Below are positions 11,281 to 21,133 of a DNA stretch of 38,113 bases, piece after piece (the stretch's first letter is position 1; every line of letters starts with the position of its first letter). Made by a program: the position numbers and the translations under genes. The DNA is from Phoronis australis (Eukaryota > Phoronida > Phoronidae). Location of the stretch: the NCBI GenBank assembly GCA_002633005.1, contig NMRA01000375.1, positions 993 to 39,105 on the forward strand, written 5' to 3'. Below the pieces are notes generated by a model that worked only from the letters and a program-made list of their open reading frames with translations, was not told the origin of the DNA and did not search any database.

Positions 11281-11662
11281 TACCGGGGTTTTCCGTAGAT
11301 GAAACGCCCATGGGAGGTTTATTTGGTGTTACAGCTTGTGCTGCCGGTCAAGCGTCCAGACCGTGGGACGTTTATTTGGAAATTGTCCTCTTAAAAGCAC
11401 ACTCAGCGTCAACTTTTTGTTACAAACTCAGTTTTGCGGAGTATTTATCATTTATAAAAACGAACAAGGCGTTCGCGAACTATGCATTTATTAACGCAGA
11501 TTTAAGTAAAAGAGTGTCAAGTAAAGCAAAACTATGGCTTTCCGTTTACACGTTCCCTTTTCCAAATAAACGCCCGGGCGTTTATTTGGTGTTGCTAAAA
11601 CGCCTGAAATTTTTCATTTTCCGAATATACGCCCATGGGCTTATCTACGGAAATGACCGGTA
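11281..11662. mobile_element. 382 bp palindromic MITE
   Basis: The left end TACCGGGGTTTTCCGTAGAT and the right end, reverse-complemented, TACCGGTCATTTCCGTAGAT match over about 40 bp, continuing into GCCCATGGG and TTATTTGG-like words. TA flanks both ends, consistent with a Tc1/mariner-type target duplication. A perfect 28 bp palindrome sits inside at 11562-11589, centred on CCCGGG. The plus-strand 164-codon frame crossing this element is spurious. Confidence 0.7.
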
Positions 11663-13080
11663 ATGCTGCTGGCCTATTTGAATATGTCAGGAAGTAAACT
11701 CCTCCCCTAACCAAGTTTCACTCGAGTCATTGTCAACTGGCTTAACAAAATCAGTGATAATTAAGTTAATTACGCACTGTCAATTCAGTTGACAATACGA
11801 GTGAATGTTCACAGCAAAACAAGTTTTCACCGAATAATGAATCGGAACCCTTCAGATTTTCATGACTCGTAACTTTTCTGGCTTTTTCTCGGCTTCGACT
11901 TGATTTGAATTTAGGAACACGAGTTCTCGAAAACGACTCGGTGCATTTCACCAAATTTTTCCCAATTTAATACTTATTTATCAGTCTTAAAACGCTGTAA
12001 AGGTTTTCCTTTTAAACACCTTGTTTTTGTGTACCGTGAAACAGACGAATACGGCTTCTGTACATGAGTAATCGAAAATTTCTATCAGCGTTTTGAGGCA
12101 AAACTGTGAAGTTTTCATTAAAAAGGGTTTCATTAAAGTCGACTAAGAGGGTATTTTGCTATGAATGTACCTTTCTTAAAAATGAAACTTTGATTTAAAA
12201 AGTTGGTGATGTAATAATAATAGTGGCACACGAATACAAAACATATTTTCATAATCTTTTTTCTTTCTGAAAGTGTATACTTTTACTGGCGACCATAGCC
12301 CGGTTTTTCGATATGTGAGTGAGAATGAAGGTTTGGGATAACCTTAAGTGAATTCACAGACGGATCTAAGAGTGGAAAGAACACTTGCGGGAAATTTGTA
12401 AAATCAAGGCCTATTGTGTTTTTGTCGGTGAGGTCTGTAGGGGAGGGGGCTTAATGTGTAAACACTTATTGTCTTTCCTCCTGCTATTTTATCTTCATTT
12501 CCATGTCAAGATTTAGTTTTGATGTATACCGATCAAAGTAAACTAGAAGTTGTTAAAATTCCTGAAAATTAATAGGAAGCTTGTCGTGCAATGAACCTAA
12601 TTTAACAACTTGGTTCCTATTTAATTTACTTGAAATAAGGGCTCGGTTTTCTGACAATAGAAAATAACATATTAAGTGAAAGAGGAGCTTACAATAAAGA
12701 TGAAATGAAATAAAAATTTAGCATTAGTGAGTAAACTGACTGCAAATGCGTTGAAAACTTAGGGAACATAGTCAAGTCCCTATATTGGAATTGTTCCATG
12801 CAACGGACGTTGACTCCAATAAGTCCGCTTATGAAATCTGAGCTTTAATTTACTTCTTGGTGATTTACTTCTTGGTTTACAAAAGATCGGGAGCGGCTTA
12901 TAGATTCATTACATTGAAGGAATAAAAGAAATACGTTCTCATTGAACTCATTGAAGGATCATTGCCGGCAATAAAAGCAATTTTACGGAAATTGGCAGTA
13001 GCGAGGTAACGAGCCCACTAACCGTAAAATCCGACAAATAAGAAAACGTGCCAATATGCGAAATAACGCGTATTTTGCAC
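11663..13080. other. Intron DNA, no feature seen
   Basis: AT-rich. Only a trivial direct repeat (TTTACTTCTTGGT twice near 12852-12880) was noticed. Confidence 0.4.
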
Positions 13081-14860
13081 GATTTTTCTATTCAAACGTT
13101 ACGTACATGTAAATAGGTGCATGCGCCAAAGTTCTACATGCGGGTCTCCTTGTACACAAGCGCACCCTGACTTTCCGATCAAAGGCGCACCTTGAATGTT
13201 TCTGAGAAATCATAATTTCATCTAAAGGCTTTAGCTTTGATCATCGATAAAATGGAAGTATGTGTAACACTTAGATCACGACGTCAATTACATCTATATG
13301 TTACGTTATTTAATTAATGTTTTTCAAAACAAAACGTTAAAATGTTTTGTAAACAAGTTGACCTGTGTCTATGCAAATCAAGTTCAGGTTCTTCCGTGAC
13401 AAATCGACATGTCTCTATGCAAATGAAGTACATTGTACAGGCTCACTATGTCAGTCAAAAGAAGTTGCACTATTTTCACTTGCAAACTAAAAATTTATGT
13501 TTTTTAAAAAGCATTTAAGGTGCTCTTTTAACTGGAGCATGATAATCAGGGCAAAATCAACCTAAGTGTTTCGCATAGGACGCATGCGTCTAAGCTCTGA
13601 AATTAGGCGCAGCTCCAAAATTAGGCGCACGCGCTCAATTACAGGGTTTTGCGATAGCTCCGCAGTATACGCTGAACGGTCAACAACTAAGCCAAATCAT
13701 ACTGGTTACACATGACGAGTATTCTATTTTTATTTTTACTTTTATTTTAAGCGCACAGGAAAGGCAAAGACGCCGAACTTGATTTCAGGAAAAGATGTGA
13801 AGACGTCAGCTCTTCAATGATGTTTAACTACATGTATCTTATTGGGGTCAGACAGTGACTTTTGTGAGTGAACTTGATAGATAAGTCAGTCGCAAACCAA
13901 CAGCGATACCATTATATATGCGCGTATTTAGGCTCATGTGTCTATTTTCGAAACCATGCCTATATCCCCAATCAGGCGCATACGCTTATAGGCGAACTAC
14001 TTGAGTAAATCCATGCTTAAATTTTATGCTCCGGATATAGGCGCATACCATTTATTTGTTTTAAATACTTTTATCTTTTTGACTCGTGGAATGTAGTGAA
14101 GAATTTTGCGAATTATAGGCTCGCATAATACGCCTAGAAGTACATGTATGCATACTGAACGTGCATGTAATAGTTTGCAACTTAATCGTAAGTACTTAGT
14201 TTGTTTTTCAGATGAAAACTGTTGTCATTTTACTGGTTTTGCTGGGAAGGCTAATTCAATGGTCTAATTAAATCAATCAATAATTTCCTTAATTTACCCT
14301 CCAAACAATGTACTCTATTCAGCTCCGGTTCAACTAATAATGTACGGTAGCATTTCTCTACAAATACAAAACAGCAATTTTGGGAAAATTAGCGAAAGAA
14401 CTGGACTGTTATCTGTTATCCCTCCAAGTGACATGAAATTAGCGAAAGAACTGGACTGTTATCTGTTATCCCTCCAAGTGACATGAAATTAGCGAAAGAA
14501 CTGGACTGTTATCTGTTATCCCTCCAAGTGACATGAAATTAGCGAAATAACTGGACTGTTATCTGTTATCCCTCCAAGTGACATGAAATTCATAAGTGAG
14601 CCTAACAAAACGTAATATATGAGTTACAATCTAGGAGATGCACTGCCAAATGTTTCGCACAGGTAAGATTATGTCGAGGACTATGCGTTTGCATGTATCC
14701 ACAGCAAGGCATGCGCCTGTACAAGGACATCTGCCTGCACTTGTAAGCGAAATTCAGGCGCATGGGTGCATATGCGAAACACTTGAATAAACAATTCTCT
14801 TTCAATTGGAAAAGAACGCATTGTTTCGATTATAGGCGCATTTGCACAAATGCGCGCATT
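13081..14860. repeat. Irregular cluster of AGGCGCA motifs
   Basis: TAGGCGCA, AGGCGCAT or close variants recur about ten times (near 13185, 13613, 13632, 13973, 14039, 14117, 14757, 14834) with uneven spacing, together with inverse words such as TGCGCC. Two imperfect ~46 bp repeats at about 13351-13440 each contain ATGCAAAT (13371-13378 and 13417-13424). This may be a degenerate satellite upstream of the LRR-Ig gene, or a transcription factor site cluster. Neither is established. Confidence 0.4.
14386..14590. repeat. 50 bp tandem repeat, 4.1 copies
   Basis: The unit begins AAATTAGCGAAAGAACTGG and contains GTTATCTGTTATCCCTCC. The copies start 50 bp apart and are almost identical (one G-to-T change in the last), so the expansion is recent. 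It lies about 570 bp upstream of the receptor start codon. Confidence 0.97.
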
Positions 14861-14865
14861 ATATG

Positions 14866-14866
<1 letters not shown>

Positions 14867-14931
<65 letters not shown>

Positions 14932-14963
14932 GTATATGTATATGTATATATATACACACACAC
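14867..14963. repeat. (TA)n / (TATG) / (CA)n compound microsatellite
   Basis: About 58 bp of pure TA followed by TATATG repeats and a CA run. The long tyrosine-isoleucine open frames here are artefacts of the repeat. Confidence 0.97.
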
Positions 14964-15157
14964 TATAACGCTTGTTTGTACATTGGCTGGTTCCAGATCC
15001 AAACGCTAGATGATGTGGCAGCTACCTGTCTAGGCAGGAAAACTCTACTCCATTCTGTAACACGTTAACAGTGCTGACAAGAGAGGCCCTGTTATAGCAA
15101 CAGTTTCTAGTCTATTCAGAAACTGTGGAAGAGTGTGCGCCGACCATTTCCCCTCCA
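14964..15157 (+). promoter_or_regulatory. Probable 5-prime leader of the LRR-Ig gene
   Basis: The sequence between the microsatellite and the first ATG of the receptor. A TCTATTCAG immediately before 15121 could be a 3-prime splice site, so a non-coding first exon may lie upstream. No clear TATA box can be separated from the TA repeat. Boundaries are inferred only. Confidence 0.3.
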
Positions 15158-17944
15158 ATGGCTGTGACGAGAGGATGTATGCTCCTATTGGTGGCGCTTA
15201 GTACTATTTTGCGGACAGTCTCTTCCAATATCTGTGTGCACCGGAGAGAAAAGGTGCTGACCATGGAGGAAACGCTGAACTTGGCGAGCGCCGCAACTGT
15301 GGACCTGTGGAACTGTGGAATCTATCAGATTCGCAGTGACGCTTTCACCCCTTTGTCAAAAGTGAAGAAACTAATTCTTGGGAAGAACCTAATAAATGGT
15401 CTCGCCGACAGACTTTTTTCTGTCTTAACTGAATTAAAATGGCTGGATTTGAGAGACAACAGAATAAGTGAACTGACAAGCAAAACTTTTTCTGGCTTGG
15501 TTAGCTTGGAATATCTAGATCTAACAAGTAATCGCTTATCCTTTTTGTCAAAAGACATATTTGCAGACATGCCTTTGATAAAAGTTTTACTTTTGACAAA
15601 CAACACTGTTGCTTCGCTGGATGGCAATTCTTTTGGCGATAGCTTGCAAAGTCTTGAAAGATTACATATTGGAAACAATGTCATTTCTTGGATAGAAAAT
15701 GGGACGTTTAGGTGCTTGAACAGTTTGTTAAGTCTTCAGCTCGAAAACAACCATTTAAGAGCAGTGCACAAGAATGTTTTTGACGGACTGGAGAATTTAA
15801 AAATCTTAATTTTGAGAAACAATTCTATAAGCGCGGTTCGTGGTCTGGTGCTCGCTAGAATGGAATACTTGGATTTGCAGCAAAACCATTTGGGGGTAGT
15901 TGAAGCCGCGTGTTTCCCATCCAATCAAACAGTGCGTGTTGATCTGTCATTTAACAAAGTTTCAAAATTTGAAAACGGCACATTTTTTTCTCTTTCGTCT
16001 GTTAAATGGCTTAGGCTACGCGGAAACTGGCTGCCACTGGTGAAGAAAGACACGTTCATTTATCTGGAATCATTGCAAACACTTAGTCTGGCAGCCAACA
16101 GAATAGAAGAAATAGAAGAAAAGTCGTTTTATCATATGAGAGATCTGTTGAACTTATTCCTATCTTATAACCGAATTACTGTCTTGGAGCGCGGGACATT
16201 TGTAGGTCTAACAAAAATACGCAAACTGTATCTAAACTTCAACGGTATACATTCACTTGGAGAACGAACTTTTGAAGACTTAACGAGTCTCACAATTCTT
16301 GGCTTGCGTGGCAATAAAATTAAGGCGATAAATTCTGTAGATTTCTTAGGCCCAAAACGTCTCATGCGCTTAGAAATGGACGGTAATGAAGTAGATGCGC
16401 TGGAGATTTTTACCCCTATTAACTGTGATGATGTCATTTTGGAAGTAACAGATGTGAACTTTACATTTAACTCGTCATATCTCACAAAGGTCAGAAAACT
16501 GAAGCTGAAAGGAAACTTTGAACAATTTAAAATTTCACAAACGTTTGTTTGGAATTTTCGGAACATCATTAGCCTTGAGCTATCGTGGTGTAACATATCT
16601 GACCTTAGTGATCAACCTTTTCAGTTGCTTCCTCCGCTTAAGTTTCTCGTTCTCGCTAGAAATAAATTGAAATACATATCTGACTTCATGCTTGAAGGGC
16701 TCGGATCTCTAATGAGTTTAAACCTGTCGCACAACGAGATTGTGTCACTTTCAAGAAATGCCTTTAGTGAACTGAAGTTACTTAGAGTGCTCTATCTTAC
16801 AGGAAACGGGATAGTGCATATTAGTAATAACATGTTACCAAGTAACATCATACGACTTGGAATTAAGGATAACAATATCGAAAACTTGGCGATCGCCAAA
16901 ATAATCACGTTAACGTTTCTGGACTTAAGCTATAACAACCTTGGTTCTGTAACAAACAATACACTCTCAGGACTGCCGAATATTCGTACGTTGTATATGG
17001 CATATGCCCAAATTGAACACGTAGATGAACATGCCTTTGATCAGTTGATTTTTTTATGGCATCTTTGTCTGTCTGGAAATAGAATTCGAATAGTAAGTCA
17101 GTATTTGTTTCGTTCTCTTACGTCGTTGGGACATCTTGAAATGGATAATTGTGGCATAACAGGAATTGAGGATGGGATCATGAATCTACTGACCAGATTG
17201 CGATACTTCTATCTTCGTAATAACAGTATAAAAGTTTTACCACTAGACATATTGCGAAAGGTAGCTAGCCGAGAAAAGCCGCTAAAACTGTTTGTATCTA
17301 GCAATCCACTGCACTGCAACTGCTTGGTCTATCCCTTACAGCTTTGGGTCTACTACTACTACAGAAATCCCAGACTCACATATGACATCCCTACATGCGA
17401 TTCTCCCAATATAACTCTCCCTACCATTGAATCTTTCTTATCCCTTGATGTTGTATGTCGTTCGCTCAGTTATCCGGTAATAGAAGTCAAACATAACGAC
17501 AAGAAGGTGCTCATCCAGTGCACGTCTTATGGAGATCCACCTCCAAGTATAGTAATCAAAGACCCTGGAGGAAATGACATTAATTGTTCTTCTCAAATCA
17601 ATTTTACCGAAGCCAAATCGGTCGGAGTTTCGAATATTCCCGCAGACAATTTTCTTGAGGGCAACTACAGCTGTACAGCTTCAAATATTATGATGCAGTT
17701 AACAAGTGCAAAGCTCATTAAAGGTGAAAAGAAAAGTGAAGTTGAGCAAGTCGACACAAGTCGCGGTGGCTTGCCTTCTGAAGTGTATCTGATAGGAGGG
17801 ATCGCGGGTGGTGTGGTAGCGTGTGCAGTAGCTTTAGGTGTCATTTTGTCGGTCTACATCGTACGTCGATACAACGCCCCGTCCAACGAGTCCACTACTA
17901 ATGCTGTGACAAATCAGGGTCAACTTGCAGACACTCGAATTTAA
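15158..17944 (+). CDS. LRR-Ig transmembrane receptor, single exon, 928 aa
   Basis: I chose the ATG at 15158. Translation from it begins with a signal peptide (basic start, hydrophobic 8-18, likely cleavage after VSS at 21-23), whereas the upstream open part has no ATG. About 26 leucine-rich repeats of LxxLxLxxN type span residues 68-712, spaced 24 residues, with an irregular island at about 410-445. An LRR C-terminal cap follows with Cys720, Cys722, Cys747 and Cys767. One Ig-like domain (about 772-855) has Cys788 and Cys839 in GNYSC, but Ile replaces the usual core Trp. Residues 876-902 form the membrane helix. A 26-residue tail has no TIR or other signalling domain, so this is not a Toll-like receptor. 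Many N-glycosylation sequons are present. LRR-Ig proteins act in adhesion, neural guidance or recognition; the ligand is unknown. The gene lies inside a collagen intron on the opposite strand. Confidence 0.93.
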   Translation: MAVTRGCMLLLVALSTILRTVSSNICVHRREKVLTMEETLNLASAATVDLWNCGIYQIRSDAFTPLSKVKKLILGKNLINGLADRLFSVLTELKWLDLRDNRISELTSKTFSGLVSLEYLDLTSNRLSFLSKDIFADMPLIKVLLLTNNTVASLDGNSFGDSLQSLERLHIGNNVISWIENGTFRCLNSLLSLQLENNHLRAVHKNVFDGLENLKILILRNNSISAVRGLVLARMEYLDLQQNHLGVVEAACFPSNQTVRVDLSFNKVSKFENGTFFSLSSVKWLRLRGNWLPLVKKDTFIYLESLQTLSLAANRIEEIEEKSFYHMRDLLNLFLSYNRITVLERGTFVGLTKIRKLYLNFNGIHSLGERTFEDLTSLTILGLRGNKIKAINSVDFLGPKRLMRLEMDGNEVDALEIFTPINCDDVILEVTDVNFTFNSSYLTKVRKLKLKGNFEQFKISQTFVWNFRNIISLELSWCNISDLSDQPFQLLPPLKFLVLARNKLKYISDFMLEGLGSLMSLNLSHNEIVSLSRNAFSELKLLRVLYLTGNGIVHISNNMLPSNIIRLGIKDNNIENLAIAKIITLTFLDLSYNNLGSVTNNTLSGLPNIRTLYMAYAQIEHVDEHAFDQLIFLWHLCLSGNRIRIVSQYLFRSLTSLGHLEMDNCGITGIEDGIMNLLTRLRYFYLRNNSIKVLPLDILRKVASREKPLKLFVSSNPLHCNCLVYPLQLWVYYYYRNPRLTYDIPTCDSPNITLPTIESFLSLDVVCRSLSYPVIEVKHNDKKVLIQCTSYGDPPPSIVIKDPGGNDINCSSQINFTEAKSVGVSNIPADNFLEGNYSCTASNIMMQLTSAKLIKGEKKSEVEQVDTSRGGLPSEVYLIGGIAGGVVACAVALGVILSVYIVRRYNAPSNESTTNAVTNQGQLADTRI

Positions 17945-18060
17945 GATATTTGACATTTGTATCTGTGAATGTATGTTTCTCATTTACAATTACTTTATAA
18001 ATGAATTGTGAATTTGTTGTTTTCTGTTGTAATAAAGATCACAGCGCGGCAAAATCTTAT
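17945..18060 (+). promoter_or_regulatory. 3-prime UTR and poly(A) signal of the LRR-Ig gene
   Basis: A canonical AATAAA lies at 18031-18036, 87 bases after the TAA stop, preceded by GT-rich sequence. Cleavage is expected about 10-30 bases later. There is no genomic poly(A) tail, so the intronless gene shows no fresh retroposition mark. Confidence 0.75.
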
Positions 18061-18489
18061 ATTAGAACCTACTGAACGTTCACTTCAGCAAACACTCAGT
18101 GGACGGTATGTTTCAATTGTTTTACGTTAGCATGTATTCTTTTGGAAGATTTATTGAGGCAGGTCCACACCTACGTGCGAATGGATTGTACTGGCGTTCA
18201 GGCTCTCGTTGTACACGTATGCACTTTTGATACAGGTGCGCAAGTCTTCAGCAATTGCAACTTGAACACTATTAGAAAGCACTAATTTAGTAAAAATTAT
18301 GTCATGTTTCCCCTTGTATGATACACCTCCACCGAACGTACACGGGTCCCCTCAAACAAAGCGTCCGACGTAATGTTTGTTCCAATGCCCCAGTTAGTGT
18401 TGCGAAGACTTGGCTTGTGCATAGTGAACTCTTGAGTCACCTTCCGCAACTGTCTTTCTAACTAACTGATTCATCAAATAAAGCGCCCT
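18061..18489. other. Intron DNA downstream of the LRR-Ig gene, no feature seen
   Basis: No coding, repeat or RNA feature recognised. Confidence 0.4.
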
Positions 18490-19330
18490 CAGGAGCGAAG
18501 CTTCACGAAATCGAATGAAGAAATTCGAAGCGAGGTCGACAATGAAAGCAAGAACACCACCGACGAAGACGCCAATGACAATAACGATAACCAAAACACC
18601 GCTGATGACGCTTACACTTGACACAAATATCAAAGACACCGCTAACAACTCAATGACGCCTATTTTTACTGCTATGTTGACCTATTTTTCTCGTTCAACT
18701 TGTTTAAAGTGACCAACAACGTGTACTTGTTCCGGTTAAGTGTCTGATACAATACGACGCATTGTAAACGAACTTCAAACTTCAACATTTTCTCAAATGA
18801 ATTCAATGGAAAATTACACGAAAATGTGCAACTTTAAAAGCTCGATTTTTACACCTAAAAAGCACACCTATGAATGAGGTGGGAAACGCTAAAATAAAAT
18901 TACCAAGTGAAAGTAGTCATAGAAGTCTTTCAAACCACCTACAGTTCAGGGCCCACTGACTGCTATCACAGGTGACTTTGTCGACACTCTCTACGACGAT
19001 GAAAATAATAGCATCATCGTCATCATCATTATCATCTTTATCATTAAATGTACGACACTGCGGCAAACAACAGCATCGACGACGACGAGCTGGCAGCCTT
19101 CAGCAACGCTGATGCATCGACAATGATTACGAAACCGTAAATATTGAGGATACTACTGACATGAAATCGCTTCAAACTTTCATTGCCAAAAACAGGAACA
19201 CGTACCACTGACGCCGATCGCGTCAGAAGACACTCATGACACTGACGAGGCCAAGGACGAACACGCCGCCGACACTAAGGACGACTTTAAAACGACAAAA
19301 TCATTATCGCCATCAAACATTGACGACGAA
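18490..19330. repeat. GAC/CAT-rich 3-periodic dispersed repeat, copy B
   Basis: Two dense patches (about 18500-18660 and 18950-19330) rich in GAC, ACC, GAT and ATC triplets, interrupted by ordinary AT-rich DNA. Bases 19074-19120 match 6386-6429 closely. No continuous reading frame spans it. Confidence 0.55.
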
Positions 19331-19338
19331 CACTGATG

Positions 19339-19468
19339 AGCAGGGGCGGATCCAGGATTTTGAGTAAGGGGAGCAGGGCAGAGTATTTGCCAGTATTTTG
19401 CCTGTCAGACATGTAATCTGGGAGAATTTTAGGGGAGGCCATGCCTCCCCCTCTAAATCCCCCACTGA
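19339..19468. mobile_element. hAT-like miniature element, about 130 bp
   Basis: Starts CAGGGGCGGATCCAGGATTT and ends ...AAATCCCCCACTG, giving imperfect terminal inverted repeats. The interior (GGGAGCAGGGCAGAGTATT, AATCTGGGAGAAT) is shared with 3880-4014. The flanking 8-mers do not match, so a target duplication cannot be confirmed. Confidence 0.6.
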
Positions 19469-19668
19469 TGACGAAATTGAATAAAAAAGAAAAGATAATT
19501 GAGCAGTGAAATCAATTGGCAAGAGTGTAAAATATAATGATCTATAAATAAGGGAATTACGGTTTTTCAAAACGCCCAAATAGAGAAGTGTAAATCGCCG
19601 CAAAATCTGCCAACGTACCAGTATCCAACCTCAATTATCAGTAGATCTCAAATAGCTCGAGATTACCA

Positions 19669-20704
19669 TAAGTCGTAACCAGAAAACGGTCCTATAGTTC
19701 TTGGGAAAGCGAAAATTCAAAATCTGGCCACCAAAGTGCCATCTTTTGGTCGATTTCCCCCAAAAACTAACCTCGAGGTTTTTACAAAATGCACATTGTG
19801 TGTAAATTTCATAACTATTGGACTAAAACGTCTTAACAGCAAAGCAACACACACCGCAAAGTTCCATTTCCCAGGTAACAAATTTCCTGACAGAGCAATT
19901 CACACTTAGAAAATATCATTTTCTCAAGAAATAATGTAAACAAAATTCATCGATGAAACGGACACTGCTTTTGGCACCAACGAACTTGTTGCCATGTTCG
20001 ACTGAAAATTCCGCCATCGATCTCCACTTAGTGGTCTTACTTGATCCCTGCGAGTTGTCAACTCATGTATCACTGAAGAGCATTGTTTAATTGAATGTTT
20101 AGTAAATACCGTGACTCCTGGTCTTCCTGGTACCCCAGGTAGTCCGTCTGCACCCGCTGGTCCAGGTAAACCGTCTGACCCACTGCTGCCGTCACGCCCT
20201 GGCTCGCCAGTGTCACCCTGAAGGTAAATTACGGCCTCAAAAATATCATAAACTACAATATACGACAAGTAAAACGTGACAAAATTGCCACCAATTAGCT
20301 CCACCGAGGACGTAATGCAAATTTGGAAAACCGGAAGTGAACTCGACTTCCTGATTCTTGTTTTTGTGACATGATCAAAGGAAACAGCGGTCGCCATGAT
20401 ATTATGTATCATGTTCCTGATTGTTATACTACAGGCACATCCAGGTGTGCGACTGAGTTGTGGTTATGCAGTGTGGCTTTAAACTTCTTTTGCTCATGCT
20501 ATTGTCACCTGTGACCACAGTCAAAATACGTACTGTCAGGAACATATTACCATTCTGTTGGTAATGTCCTCCTGATACTGCGCATGTTATCATCATATAT
20601 GTAATTATTTCCCATACCTGGTTCAGGCTGGAGTCACTACTCATTGCGACACAAATGGAGTGTTGCGTGGGCTTATTCAGTGTTGTACCGGCTAACCAGG
20701 CTCC
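19669..20704. repeat. ~1.03 kb duplication, copy 1 (contains collagen exon)
   Basis: Matches 21134-22150 along its full length, with roughly 25 substitutions by eye and a 19 bp insertion (about 19910-19930). The copy stops exactly where the N gap begins, at CCAGGCTCC. Confidence 0.95.
20110..20217 (-). CDS. Collagen exon 15 of the window (108 bp, duplicate A)
   Basis: Encodes twelve perfect triplets, GDTGEPGRDGSSGSDG then GLPGPAGADGLPGVPGRPGVT. The acceptor is TTACCTTCAG and the donor is GTATTT. It is the near-identical partner of 21556-21663, from which it differs by one residue (GLP here, GLA there). If both were spliced in, the frame would hold. If the duplication is an assembly artefact, only one exists per chromosome. 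Confidence 0.9.
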
Positions 20705-20770
20705 NNNNNNNNNNNNNNNNNNNNNNNNNNNNNNNNNNNNNNNNNNNNNNNNNNNNNNNNNNNNNNNNNN
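20705..20770. other. Assembly gap (66 N)
   Basis: A run of undetermined bases directly at the end of duplication copy 1, so the sequence on either side may come from separately assembled contigs. Confidence 1.
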
Positions 20771-21133
20771 GGTCCGCGTAGAAAGTATTTTGATCAACAA
20801 TTTACAAGAAAAAACGTAACCCTGCATTCAGCATAATACCTAATCCGTAACACTACGATCGCCGCAATTTGGTCATATTTACTTTTCATGTTTCGAACCT
20901 AGTTTTCCGATAAAAATTAAACCCTTTCGTCAGACAACTCTTTGGCGCCTTAACTTGTTCTCTAATGTAATTTTCTACGTCTCTGTAGTTAATTGTCGAC
21001 ACATCATTAAAATTTAATATCCAGGTTGGACTCGAAAGACCGGCTATTTAACTCACGCAATGTCTACTTTCGCTTTGTTTATCGCAGTGAGCCTCGCTTT
21101 GGATCTTCATGGCCGCCGCGTGAATAGGGTCTA
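20771..21133. other. Unique spacer between the duplicated copies
   Basis: About 363 bp with no visible similarity to the DNA left of copy 1 or right of copy 2, and no gene recognised. Confidence 0.6.

Larger units (their letters stand above)
3731..20109 (-). other. 16.4 kb collagen intron hosting a nested gene
   Basis: I found no further Gly-X-Y exon on the minus strand between these exons. The interval contains the opposite-strand LRR-Ig receptor, several transposon remnants and satellites listed separately. The intron assignment assumes the exons at 3.7 kb and 20.1 kb belong to the same transcript. Strand, phase and product agree, but no transcript evidence is available here. Confidence 0.7.

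Noticed and set aside
11169-11663. 164-codon plus-strand frame
   Set aside because: It crosses a poly-C tract, an ambiguous base and a MITE; the translation has no family features.
14681-15068. Tyr-Ile-rich frames on both strands
   Set aside because: Products of the TA/TATG microsatellite.
15125-15157. Upstream extension of the LRR-Ig frame from GTG at 15125
   Set aside because: There is no ATG, and the signal peptide fits a start at 15158.
15325-16596. Minus-strand frames opposite the LRR-Ig gene (15325-15684, 15736-15924, 16165-16596)
   Set aside because: Antisense shadows of the repeated leucine codons in the real gene.
15158-17944. Toll-like receptor identity
   Set aside because: The ectodomain cap resembles Toll family members, but an Ig domain follows it and the tail lacks a TIR domain.
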